From NCBI GenBank assembly GCA_903881265.1, contig CAIRSV010000262.1:1-16070 (forward strand): 16,070 nucleotides of DNA, given 5' to 3'. The notes below the pieces were generated by a model. It made no database searches. It was not told where the DNA came from and saw nothing but the letters and a program-made list of their open reading frames with translations. Below, piece after piece: positions 8,179 through 15,037 of the stretch. Made by a program: the position numbers and the translations under genes. The DNA comes from an uncultured Bacteroidota bacterium (GTDB lineage: Bacteria; Bacteroidota; Bacteroidia; Chitinophagales; Chitinophagaceae). Each line of letters begins with the position of its first letter. Position 1 is the stretch's first letter.

Positions 8179-8472
8179 TTATATTTTATTTGCGTCAATT
8201 TTATCATATTCTGCGTGAGATCCAACGAATCGAATCCAAATCATTTGATAATGATAATTTATCTTTGCAACCAAACGATAATGGTTCCCTTTAATATTAA
8301 ATACGACTCTATTATCAATTAAAATACTCGCACTCGGATAGTGCTTTTTTAACTCATTTGGATTCCTCCAAATTGCTTTACTCGCCTCTTGATACCAAGA
8401 AAGCAATTGCTCCTCAGCATCTTCATGAACTTCCCAAAAATCTCGCAATATTTTTTTTGCTATCACGCGCAC
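8179..8472 (-). CDS. higB: HigB-type mRNA interferase toxin
   Basis: A small basic RelE-fold toxin of the HigB family (PF09907 type), expected to cleave mRNA on the ribosome. Typical family text is visible: MRVIAKKILRDFWEVHEDAEEQLLSWYQEASKA at the N-terminus, then the YPSASILIDNRVVFNIKGNHYRLV strands and IRFVGSHAEYDKIDA at the C-terminus. The GTG at 8472 is taken as the start, giving 97 residues beginning MRVIAKK as family members do. A longer reading from a TTG at 8490 would begin inside the TATCTTTG promoter box and upstream of the expected transcription start. The toxin is the first gene of the pair and higA follows after 5 nt. Whether the toxin is active cannot be told from sequence, but no truncation is seen. 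Confidence 0.9.
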   Translation of the reverse strand: MRVIAKKILRDFWEVHEDAEEQLLSWYQEASKAIWRNPNELKKHYPSASILIDNRVVFNIKGNHYRLVAKINYHYQMIWIRFVGSHAEYDKIDANKI

Positions 8473-8487
8473 AATCTGATCTTTCGA

Positions 8488-8495
8488 CAAAGATA
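8488..8495 (-). promoter_or_regulatory. -7 promoter box TATCTTTG for higBA
   Basis: On the minus strand this reads TATCTTTG, an exact TAnnTTTG match. Predicted transcription start is near 8484, leaving ~12 nt before the GTG start of higB. The box lies just downstream of a palindrome at 8504-8518. Confidence 0.6.
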
Positions 8496-8503
8496 TGCTA
8501 CGG

Positions 8504-8518
8504 TTCCCGTATTGGGAA
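8504..8518. promoter_or_regulatory. Candidate HigA operator palindrome
   Basis: TTCCC-GTATT-GGGAA is a perfect 5-bp inverted repeat with a 5-nt centre. It lies in the spacer between the -7 box and where the -33 element should be. Binding here would block RNA polymerase, which fits HigA-type autorepression. That it is the HigA site is inferred from position only. Confidence 0.5.
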
Positions 8519-8555
8519 TTTAATTTTAAATTACACGTGATTCATTTAAACCGAG

Positions 8556-8596
8556 TCCAAAATTACATTGGTTCACTTTTCACTAAACTCTGTTCC
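8556..8596 (+). repeat. Right copy of ~40-bp imperfect direct repeat bounding the higBA island
   Basis: TCCAAAATTACATTGG, then TTCACTTTTCACTAAA and CTCTGTTCC, aligns with 7374-7413 in the same orientation. It lies just upstream of the promoter of the first membrane-protein gene. Together the two copies bracket ~1.14 kb containing higBA and the decayed stretch. Confidence 0.65.
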
Positions 8597-8641
8597 TTCT
8601 GAGATCAACTCCACCGTGTTCGTTTATTACATGAGTTTGTC

Positions 8642-8649
8642 TACTTTTG
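8642..8649 (+). promoter_or_regulatory. -7 promoter box TACTTTTG for the first membrane-protein gene
   Basis: This is an exact TAnnTTTG match with a near-consensus -33 element, TTCG at 8619-8622, exactly 19 nt upstream. Transcription start is predicted near 8653. That favours the ATG at 8673 over an in-frame ATG at 8631, which would lie upstream of the transcript. Confidence 0.5.
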
Positions 8650-8672
8650 CCCGAATCCATCCGCCCGCTTTC

Positions 8673-10952
8673 ATGTTGAAATTTTCAAAGTACGAGACCA
8701 CTATTTCTATTGCCGCTCTATTACTACTAACCGTTGTAATCGAGTATATGCTGTTTGGAAAAATCGTCTTTCATCCCAATGACTATTGTTTTATGCTCAA
8801 CCCGGATGGCACTCAAATCTATTTCAATTATGCCTGGCATGTGAAATACGGAAGCGGCACCTTGCTGAGTAACCAGAACTATCCTTTTTACGAATTGATT
8901 TTCATGACCGATGCGCAGGCAGCCTTGTCGACGCTGATGAATTATATCAATCATCATTGGTTCAATATCGAACCCTATAGCATAGGGATATTCAACAGCA
9001 TCCTATTGATTAGCATCCCTTTTTGCAGCCTGTTCCTGTATAAGATATTCAAGTATCTGGGTTTGCATTCATTCATTAGTATCTTGATTGCCATCTTCAT
9101 CTGTTTCCTCTCACCGCAACTGGTGCGTATCACAGCCGGCCATTATGGATTAGGTTATGTTTTTTATTTCCCGGCCTTGATATATATGCTGTTTAAATTG
9201 ACAGACTCCCGAAGCCATGCATTCCTCTATTTTACAGGCATCGCGTTGCTGCTGATTTTTTTCGGCCTCAATAACGGACATATGTCACTGGCCGGTTGTC
9301 TGCAGGTATTCGCGTTCGGAACGCTATGGTTGCTGACACAATGGAAACAAAAAGGACTGAGAAAATACCTGCCCTTACTAGCGTCGCTCTTGTCGTTTGC
9401 TGTCTTGTTCGGTATCATACACGGACTTGATTTTGTCATGGATCGTGAAGCCTTGCCTTGGGGCTTTTTAGTTTTCTATTCGCAGTTTGAAAGTATCTTC
9501 TTACCTACTTCAGGCATAGTGCACGATTTCATCAACCGACTCACACCCATTATCACTGTCAACAGCGAAGGCGAAGCCTATGTGGGTATCATCGGTTTTT
9601 TCATACTGGCATACAGTACCTGGCGCTTGCTGACTTTCGTATGGAAGAAAAAATTCAGCCGATTGCTTTTCCCGTTTCGTAATCAACAAGTGAATGTGCT
9701 TTTGCTGGCATCACTACCGATTTTGTTTTATGCCATGGCGTATCCGTTTCGCTGGGGAATGGAATCGTTGTTGGACACCATCCCTTTTCTCAAACAATTT
9801 CGTGCACCCGGACGATTCTCATGGATCTTTTTTTATGCGTTCAGTATCTATATGGCGTATGCCATCAACCTGCTTTACAGATGGCTTCATCAGAGAAAAA
9901 AAGTACTGGCTTACGTCATGTTGCTTGCCATCTCAGTCTTGTATACCTTGGATATTTACAGTCTGCATACATTTAATTTCAGGTATCTCGAAGGGCGGAA
10001 TTACCCTGTGAATCCTTTCGTAAAAAACAACGAGAAACAGAATTTTCTCAACACCTTGCAGATCGACTCGACGCATTATCAGGCCATCTTTGGCATACCA
10101 CTTTGTAATGCATGGAATTCAAAATTCGGACGCGACCTAGATCCCGGTGATCTAGTAAAACGAATGGCTGATGTATCGCTCAGAACAGGCATCCCCTGGA
10201 TGAATGCCAAGCTGTCGCGAATTTCCACATCACAAGTGGTCTTATCGGCACAACTGCTGAGCAACAAACTGATTGTAAAAGAACTGCTGAATATCATTCC
10301 GAAGGACAAGCATATTCTGTTGATGTATCAAAAGGATTATCATCTGCAGAAATCAGAAAGTTTCCTGATCGAACATGCATCAAGAATCGGCGAGGATGAA
10401 CGTTTTGTCTATTACAATTTCAATCCGTCGACCTATCTCTATGCATATCGTGATTCATTGCGACGGAATTTTGATGTATTGATGCAACAACAGGAGGAGA
10501 CTAAAAATCAATTAAGGAAGACAGGCTTATTGATTGAACAATATAATACCTCAGCCACTTCCGGAGTCTTCACAGATCCAAAAAACGATAAGGTGATTTT
10601 TAAAGGAAGTTTTCCCGGAGCCGGTATCAATCAATTGATGGAATTTTCGATATGGAACAAACTGGACGCGGCTACCGATGGCAGTCCATGGGTTGAAATG
10701 CTGGTAACAGATGCCAAAGGAAATCCCATTGAAGACAAGTGGTTTTGGCTGGCACATGCCGAAGATTATCAACATGGTTATCTCAGGTTGAGTATCCCGT
10801 TTGAAGTGAAGGATACGAGTCACCGCTTTATTTTTAAATTAAAACCGGGGAAAGGACATAGGTTTGAACGTATGATGACCAGACCGGCTGGTGTTGATGT
10901 TTTTGACACTATGAATAACAAGCGTTATGTCAATGCGTACATGCTAGATTAA
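8673..10952 (+). CDS. Polytopic membrane protein, GT-C glycosyltransferase/YfhO-like, with soluble C-terminal domain
   Basis: About 759 residues from the ATG at 8673. An in-frame ATG at 8631 is possible, but the promoter box argues against it. The first membrane helix (ISIAALLLLTVVIEYMLF) is followed by a non-cytoplasmic loop with NPDGTQIYFNYAWHVKYG, and then about ten further hydrophobic segments to nt ~9960. This layout is typical of GT-C-fold, lipid-phosphosugar-dependent glycosyltransferases. FLKQFRAPGRFSWIFF just before a late helix resembles the Arg-rich motif of YfhO-type membrane proteins. From nt ~10000 the protein is soluble, and the last ~130 residues (FKGSFPGAGINQLMEFSIW to the end) look like a beta-rich, possibly carbohydrate-binding module. 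No specific substrate can be named. It stands 113 nt upstream of a second gene of similar architecture and probably forms a surface-glycan pair with it. Confidence 0.7.
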   Translation: MLKFSKYETTISIAALLLLTVVIEYMLFGKIVFHPNDYCFMLNPDGTQIYFNYAWHVKYGSGTLLSNQNYPFYELIFMTDAQAALSTLMNYINHHWFNIEPYSIGIFNSILLISIPFCSLFLYKIFKYLGLHSFISILIAIFICFLSPQLVRITAGHYGLGYVFYFPALIYMLFKLTDSRSHAFLYFTGIALLLIFFGLNNGHMSLAGCLQVFAFGTLWLLTQWKQKGLRKYLPLLASLLSFAVLFGIIHGLDFVMDREALPWGFLVFYSQFESIFLPTSGIVHDFINRLTPIITVNSEGEAYVGIIGFFILAYSTWRLLTFVWKKKFSRLLFPFRNQQVNVLLLASLPILFYAMAYPFRWGMESLLDTIPFLKQFRAPGRFSWIFFYAFSIYMAYAINLLYRWLHQRKKVLAYVMLLAISVLYTLDIYSLHTFNFRYLEGRNYPVNPFVKNNEKQNFLNTLQIDSTHYQAIFGIPLCNAWNSKFGRDLDPGDLVKRMADVSLRTGIPWMNAKLSRISTSQVVLSAQLLSNKLIVKELLNIIPKDKHILLMYQKDYHLQKSESFLIEHASRIGEDERFVYYNFNPSTYLYAYRDSLRRNFDVLMQQQEETKNQLRKTGLLIEQYNTSATSGVFTDPKNDKVIFKGSFPGAGINQLMEFSIWNKLDAATDGSPWVEMLVTDAKGNPIEDKWFWLAHAEDYQHGYLRLSIPFEVKDTSHRFIFKLKPGKGHRFERMMTRPAGVDVFDTMNNKRYVNAYMLD

Positions 10953-11065
10953 CGCTACGTGGTCGTTGAATTTAATTTAATCATCGTATTGCTTGTTTTC
11001 ATTTATCAGTAAACAGATAAGGCTCTTTGCCAATTAACAACACTGTTAGATAAAGAGTTTAAGGC

Positions 11066-12952
11066 TTGATTATTCCGCAAAATAATGCTACTATTGTTTC
11101 TGATGATTATTTAAACGTAATTAAAAAAAGCTCAAAAAGGAATCGACAAACTTTATGTGATCCACTTGCCAATCTATCTCATTTGAAATCACTACTCACA
11201 TATTTTTTACTGGCTTGCGGACTCATTGTATTCAGTCTTACCTACTATCCCAAATACAAACAAGCTGGCACTGAAGCCACCATCAGCTGGGATGTAAGTG
11301 GTTATTATTGGTATCTGCCGGCGGCATTTATCTATAAGGATCTGAAGGGATTGAATTTCTCTGACAGTATACGAAATACCTATGGTTGTTCGCCCGACAA
11401 TCAACAAATCACTTTTTTGCCTGACGGCACTAAGGTATTGAAATATTCATGCGGCATGGCCGTGCAGTATTTGCCGTTTTTTTTAATGGCACATCTCGTA
11501 GCCAAGCCATTGGGTTATTTGAACGATGGATTCTCTTTGCCGTATCAATTGGCAATACAACTTGGCGCTTTGTTGATGTGTTTGCTGGGATTGTGGTATT
11601 TACGAAAATTATTACTGGAATATTTTAAAGACAGCACTGTTGCCTGGGTCTTATTCTTACTGGTGATGGGCACCAACTACCTAAACTATGCAAGCATCGA
11701 TGTGGGCATGACGCATAGTTGGTTGTTTACCTGGTATTGCCTCTTACTTTATCAGTCCTATCACTTTTACAAGAACCCCAGTCTGAAGCGTTCAGCCATC
11801 ATCGGATTCATACTGGGCATCATGGCGCTGAGTCGACCGACGGAAATATTAGCGGTGTTGATTCCGATGCTATGGGGATTGAATTTTATCAAAGTGAAAG
11901 CCATTAAGGAACGACTGCTATTTTTCAGAAATCATTTTACAAAATATCTACTGACCTTTTCCGTCATGTTCCTAGTCGGAAGTATTCAATTATTGTATTG
12001 GAAATATGCCACCGGACATTGGTTGGTCTATAGTTACGGCGATCAGCATTTCACCTGGTTGCACCCGCACGTGATTAATTATATCTTCAGTTATCGTTGC
12101 GGTTGGTTGATCTATTGCCCCTTAATGCTATTACCATACATAGGTTTTTTGTATCTGATGAAAAAGAAAGAACTTTTTTGGACGCTAGCCTTGTTCTCCA
12201 TTGGGTATCTCTGGATCGTAACGGCTTGGGATATATACTGGTACGGAGGCAGGGCTATGATACAAGGTTATCCGGTGTTGATGTTTCCGTTGGCAGCGTT
12301 GATCGAATCGGTCAATACACGACGGATTGCAATGCTACTCTTCTACCCGCTTGTATTTTTATTTTTATACCTGAATATCTGGTGGACACACGGCGTGCAT
12401 AAAGGGGGCATTGTGTATGCCGCAGATATGAGCAAAGCATACTACACAAAAATTGTTGGTCGATGGCATATCAATGAGCAGGACAGGAAATTATTGGATG
12501 TATCAGATGATTTCACGGGTACGAAGCAAGATCTTGATACCTTATTCACCATTAATTTCAATCAGAACCAAGCAAATGCAATCATCGATAATGACAGCAG
12601 TCACCTTCTTTTGAAAAGCGATAGCAGTGCGTTTGTCAGCTATACCATCCTACCTAACAAGCAAAAATTAAACTGGATAAGGGCATCCGCTGATATCCAA
12701 TGTGTGCGACTCAATTGGGATATATTGCGTATGACACAATTCGGTATGCGCTTTTTCAACGGAGAACGTTGCATCAAAGAAAACACGATTCTGCTTGACC
12801 GTCTTTTTTACAAAAATCCTACACAGCGGATTTATATTGATGCCCATATCAAACCTGACCAATATGACAGCATGCAAGTGTTCTTTCGCAATACAGAGCA
12901 AGCTCAAGGCAGCTTCTTTATCCGCAATCTGCTGGTTGAAGGTTTTAATTAA
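11066..12952 (+). CDS. Polytopic membrane protein, probable GT-C-type glycosyltransferase
   Basis: Up to 628 residues. No in-frame ATG precedes the first membrane helix. The TTG at 11066 has a purine-rich AAAGAG about 8 nt upstream and gives a polar 40-residue N-tail. A TTG at 11183 (MKSLLTYFLLACGL) is an equally credible start and better resembles the short N-tails usual in this kind of protein. After TM1 the periplasmic loop has YPKYKQAGTEATISWDVSGYYWYLPAA with acidic residues, as in the first loop of GT-C enzymes. About ten membrane segments follow, including one with ALSRPTEILAVLIPMLWG and one with WDIYWYGGRAMIQGYPVLMFPLAAL. The last ~180 residues are soluble and beta-rich. No TAnnTTTG box is seen in the 113-nt gap, so co-transcription with the preceding gene is plausible. 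The sugar and acceptor are unknown. Confidence 0.7.
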   Translation: MIIPQNNATIVSDDYLNVIKKSSKRNRQTLCDPLANLSHLKSLLTYFLLACGLIVFSLTYYPKYKQAGTEATISWDVSGYYWYLPAAFIYKDLKGLNFSDSIRNTYGCSPDNQQITFLPDGTKVLKYSCGMAVQYLPFFLMAHLVAKPLGYLNDGFSLPYQLAIQLGALLMCLLGLWYLRKLLLEYFKDSTVAWVLFLLVMGTNYLNYASIDVGMTHSWLFTWYCLLLYQSYHFYKNPSLKRSAIIGFILGIMALSRPTEILAVLIPMLWGLNFIKVKAIKERLLFFRNHFTKYLLTFSVMFLVGSIQLLYWKYATGHWLVYSYGDQHFTWLHPHVINYIFSYRCGWLIYCPLMLLPYIGFLYLMKKKELFWTLALFSIGYLWIVTAWDIYWYGGRAMIQGYPVLMFPLAALIESVNTRRIAMLLFYPLVFLFLYLNIWWTHGVHKGGIVYAADMSKAYYTKIVGRWHINEQDRKLLDVSDDFTGTKQDLDTLFTINFNQNQANAIIDNDSSHLLLKSDSSAFVSYTILPNKQKLNWIRASADIQCVRLNWDILRMTQFGMRFFNGERCIKENTILLDRLFYKNPTQRIYIDAHIKPDQYDSMQVFFRNTEQAQGSFFIRNLLVEGFN

Positions 12953-12984
12953 GGCGGTGTTCGGAAATTTGTCACTTTCTTTTT

Positions 12985-12992
12985 TATCTTTG
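12985..12992 (+). promoter_or_regulatory. -7 promoter box TATCTTTG for pyrR
   Basis: An exact TAnnTTTG match. Predicted transcription start is near 12996, leaving ~13 nt before the TTG start codon at 13009. A TTTG at 12968-12971 is only 13 nt upstream of the box, closer than the usual 19. The leader has no room for a PyrR-type attenuator. Confidence 0.6.
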
Positions 12993-13008
12993 CCCAAATA
13001 CACATCGA

Positions 13009-13542
13009 TTGAAAACCATTCTTGACCCGCATAAGTTTAACGTTGTCATAGAACGTCTCTCGCATCAATTAATCGAAAATCACGGCGATTTTTCCAATAC
13101 AGTCCTCATTGGCATACAACCTAGAGGCATTCATTTATCAGACAGGGTCGTGGCGTATTTGCGAACGCTTGTGAAGACAAAACTCCAATACGGCAAACTC
13201 GATATCACCTTTTATCGGGATGATTTCAATACAGGAGGTGCTATTCATATGCCGAATCAGACTGAGATTAATTTTTCTATAGAAGATAAGAAAGTGGTCT
13301 TGATTGATGATGTGCTGTTTACGGGCCGAACGATTCGGAGTGCGCTTGATGCCTTGCTAGATTTCGGACGACCGCAAAAGGTAGAACTACTGACCTTGAT
13401 CGATCGACGGTTCAGCCGACAACTTCCTATACAACCTGACTATGTGGGATTGGTGATCGATTCCATCAATACGCAAAAAGTAAAGGTCTATTGGAAGGAA
13501 AAAGATGGTAAAGATGAAGTGGTGATGATTAACGGGGATTAA
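13009..13542 (+). CDS. pyrR: Bifunctional pyrimidine regulatory protein PyrR / uracil phosphoribosyltransferase
   Basis: PyrR belongs to the type I phosphoribosyltransferase fold. In Bacillus it binds pyr mRNA leaders when UMP is high, and it can make UMP from uracil and PRPP. The 177-residue length is typical. The GIQPRGIHLSDRVV segment (~35-48) and the PRPP-binding motif VVLIDDVLFTGRTI (96-109) are clear, followed by a hydrophobic LLTLIDR strand. The start is TTG at 13009, as no in-frame ATG occurs before the conserved core and MKTILDPHKF fits the family N-terminus. A promoter box lies just upstream. pyrB follows in the same orientation, with a four-helix-bundle gene and repeat arrays in between. 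RNA-binding attenuation is inferred from the family, and no attenuator is visible here. Confidence 0.92.
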   Translation: MKTILDPHKFNVVIERLSHQLIENHGDFSNTVLIGIQPRGIHLSDRVVAYLRTLVKTKLQYGKLDITFYRDDFNTGGAIHMPNQTEINFSIEDKKVVLIDDVLFTGRTIRSALDALLDFGRPQKVELLTLIDRRFSRQLPIQPDYVGLVIDSINTQKVKVYWKEKDGKDEVVMINGD

Positions 13543-13547
13543 TTTAA

Positions 13548-13576
13548 GTTGTACGTTGTGCGTTGTAAGTTGAGAG
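13548..13576 (+). repeat. Upstream heptad array of the pyrR-pyrB insertion
   Basis: Four consecutive 7-nt units start with GTTG: GTTGTAC, GTTGTGC, GTTGTAA and GTTGAGA, and the next base is G. The array begins 5 nt after the pyrR stop. The last 15 nt, GTTGTAAGTTGAGAG (13562-13576), are the exact reverse complement of 13995-14009 on the other side of the small gene. Confidence 0.85.
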
Positions 13577-13601
13577 CGGATAATAGAATGAGTAAAATAA
13601 A

Positions 13602-13976
13602 ATGGATATAAAATCATACAAAGACTTGATTGTTTGGAAAAAGGCGAAGGAGCTGGCAATTGAAATTTATAAAATAACCGGTAATTTTCCCAAAGAAGAA
13701 ATGTTTGGGATTACAAACCAACTCAGGAGGGCTGTTGTTTCGATTTCTAACAATATTTCGGAAGGAACAGGAAGGCAATATAAAAAGGATACCATTCAAT
13801 TTTTGTTTGTTTCAAATGGATCACTCAATGAAGTTGAAAGCATGCTGCAAATTGCCAATGAATTGAGTTTTATCAATGAAAAACAAACTGATGAATTAGT
13901 ACAAAGGACAGAAGAAGTGAGAAAATTATTAAAAGGATTTATCAAATACTTTCAAGACTCTACCATATTAAAATAG
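13602..13976 (+). CDS. Four-helix-bundle protein (23S rRNA intervening-sequence-protein family)
   Basis: A 124-residue, all-helical, charged protein of the S23/IVS family (PF05635/TIGR02436 type). Hallmarks are the N-terminal SYKDLIVWKKAKELAIEIYKIT helix, FPKEEMFGITNQLRRAVVSISNNISEGTGR (~29-58), the FLFVSNGSLNEVESMLQIA helix (~67-85) and a C-terminal RTEEVRKLLKGFIKYF helix. The family resembles the Avd accessory protein of diversity-generating retroelements, but neither a reverse transcriptase nor template/variable repeats are seen in this window. The molecular function is unknown, and basic patches suggest nucleic-acid binding. The ATG at 13602 follows an A-rich stretch without a strong ribosome-binding site. 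The gene lies between pyrR and pyrB, in the same orientation, and is bounded by inverted heptad arrays. It appears more AT-rich than its neighbours. Confidence 0.9.
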   Translation: MDIKSYKDLIVWKKAKELAIEIYKITGNFPKEEMFGITNQLRRAVVSISNNISEGTGRQYKKDTIQFLFVSNGSLNEVESMLQIANELSFINEKQTDELVQRTEEVRKLLKGFIKYFQDSTILK

Positions 13977-13983
13977 CACCCTA

Positions 13984-14012
13984 TCAACTTACAACTCTCA
14001 ACTTACAACTCA
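13984..14012 (-). repeat. Downstream heptad array, inverted, next to pyrB
   Basis: On the plus strand the units are CAACTTA, CAACTCT, CAACTTA and CAACTCA. They also form an exact tandem 14-mer, TCAACTTACAACTC, at 13984-13997 and 13998-14011. Read on the minus strand this is the same GTTGTAA/GTTGAGA pattern as upstream. The array ends 9 nt before the pyrB ATG. Confidence 0.85.
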
Positions 14013-14021
14013 TAACGAATA

Positions 14022-14948
14022 ATGGCTCTTAGCACAAAACACTTATTGGGAATAAAGAATCTGACTCCGAATGATATCGAATTGATTTTTCAGACTGCTG
14101 ATAATTTCAAGGAAGTATTAAAGCGCCCCATCAAAAAAGTACCCACGCTCCGAGATACCACGATTGTGAATCTCTTTTATGAAAACTCGACACGAACCCG
14201 TATTTCGTTTGAACTGGCTGAAAAAAGATTAGGCGCCGATACGATCAATTTTGCGACAAGCAGCTCGAGTGTTTCCAAAGGCGAAACCCTCATTGATACA
14301 GCCCAAAATATCTTGGCGATGAAAGTGGATATGGTGGTATTGCGTCATAGTGCCAGTGGCGCTCCTCATTTTTTATCGAATCATATCAACGCAGCCATCA
14401 TTAATGCCGGTGATGGCACCAATGAACATCCTACGCAGGCGTTGTTAGATGCGTATTCGATTCGAGAAAAACACAAAAGCCTCAAAGGTAAAAAAGTGGC
14501 TATTATCGGCGATATCATGCATTCGCGAGTGGCCTTATCAAATATTTATTGTTTGAAAAAAATGGGGGCCGAAGTGACCGTCGTTGGTCCGCCAACCTTG
14601 ATACCCAAACATATCGAATCATTAGGTGTGCAAGTCACGTATAATCTCAAAGAAGCCTTGGATTGGTGTGATGTGGCTAACATCTTGCGCATTCAACTAG
14701 AACGACAAAATATGCCACTGTTTTCGTCCCTCCGAGAATATGCATTGTTCTATGGTGTGAATAAGTCCTTACTTGATTCATTGAAAAAAGAAATCACCAT
14801 CATGCATCCAGGGCCTATTAACCGAGGCGTTGAATTAAGTTCGGATGCAGCAGACAGTCATCATTCCCTTATTTTACAACAGGTTGAAAATGGTGTGGCC
14901 ATACGAATGGCTGTTTTGTATTTATTATCCGGCAAGCAGGAGGTGTAA
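14022..14948 (+). CDS. pyrB: Aspartate carbamoyltransferase catalytic subunit
   Basis: ATCase joins carbamoyl phosphate and L-aspartate, the first committed step of pyrimidine synthesis. The 308-residue length matches the family. Visible active-site motifs are the carbamoyl-phosphate loop STRTR (56-60), the SVSKGE loop (84-89) whose Lys reaches into the neighbouring subunit, HPTQ (136-139), HSR (167-169) and HPGPINRG (262-269) in the aspartate domain. This distinguishes it from ornithine carbamoyltransferase. The ATG at 14022 begins MALSTKHLLGI. The region just upstream is filled by the heptad repeats, so no Shine-Dalgarno sequence is seen. It is probably expressed from the pyrR promoter. No pyrI regulatory subunit gene follows; a terminator does. 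Confidence 0.96.
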   Translation: MALSTKHLLGIKNLTPNDIELIFQTADNFKEVLKRPIKKVPTLRDTTIVNLFYENSTRTRISFELAEKRLGADTINFATSSSSVSKGETLIDTAQNILAMKVDMVVLRHSASGAPHFLSNHINAAIINAGDGTNEHPTQALLDAYSIREKHKSLKGKKVAIIGDIMHSRVALSNIYCLKKMGAEVTVVGPPTLIPKHIESLGVQVTYNLKEALDWCDVANILRIQLERQNMPLFSSLREYALFYGVNKSLLDSLKKEITIMHPGPINRGVELSSDAADSHHSLILQQVENGVAIRMAVLYLLSGKQEV

Positions 14949-14982
14949 GTTGAATTTCAGTGCATCCGACTACTAATATAAA

Positions 14983-15006
14983 AACCGCGGACCTAAGCCC
15001 GCGGTT
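14983..15006. terminator. Bidirectional terminator between pyrB and the YceI gene
   Basis: AACCGCGG (14983-14990) pairs perfectly with CCGCGGTT (14999-15006) around an 8-nt loop. On the minus strand the stem is followed by TTTTTATATT, giving a strong terminator for the YceI-family gene. On the plus strand the T content is weaker (TTCTCTGTATT). Its position is consistent with two convergent genes. Confidence 0.75.
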
Positions 15007-15037
15007 CTCTGTATTCTAAAACAATCAATAAAACGTA

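Larger units (their letters stand above)
13548..14012 (+). mobile_element. Candidate minimal mobile unit: four-helix-bundle gene between inverted heptad arrays
   Basis: One gene of 124 codons is bracketed by inverted arrays of a 7-nt repeat that together fill the pyrR-pyrB gap. No transposase, reverse transcriptase or target-site duplication is recognised. If it moves, either it needs a helper in trans or the four-helix-bundle protein itself participates. Members of this family were first known as proteins encoded in intervening sequences inserted in 23S rRNA genes (Leptospira, Coxiella), which supports an association with inserted DNA. Mobility of this copy is inference. Confidence 0.45.

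Noticed and set aside
8568..8630. N-terminal extension of the first membrane protein from a TTG at 8568
   Set aside because: This part overlaps the end of the direct repeat and lies upstream of the TACTTTTG promoter box. Its translation does not look like a protein N-terminus.
12668..13003. Minus-strand open frame over the end of the second membrane-protein gene and the pyrR promoter
   Set aside because: It is antisense to a convincing gene, has no recognisable domain and ends across a promoter, so it is a shadow frame.
13602..13976. Four-helix-bundle gene as part of a diversity-generating retroelement (Avd)
   Set aside because: No reverse transcriptase, template repeat or variable target gene is visible in the window. 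The gene fits the stand-alone intervening-sequence-protein family.
13548..14012. Repeat arrays read as a CRISPR array
   Set aside because: The units are 7 nt with no spacers, there are only about four on each side, the two sides are inverted, and no cas gene is present.
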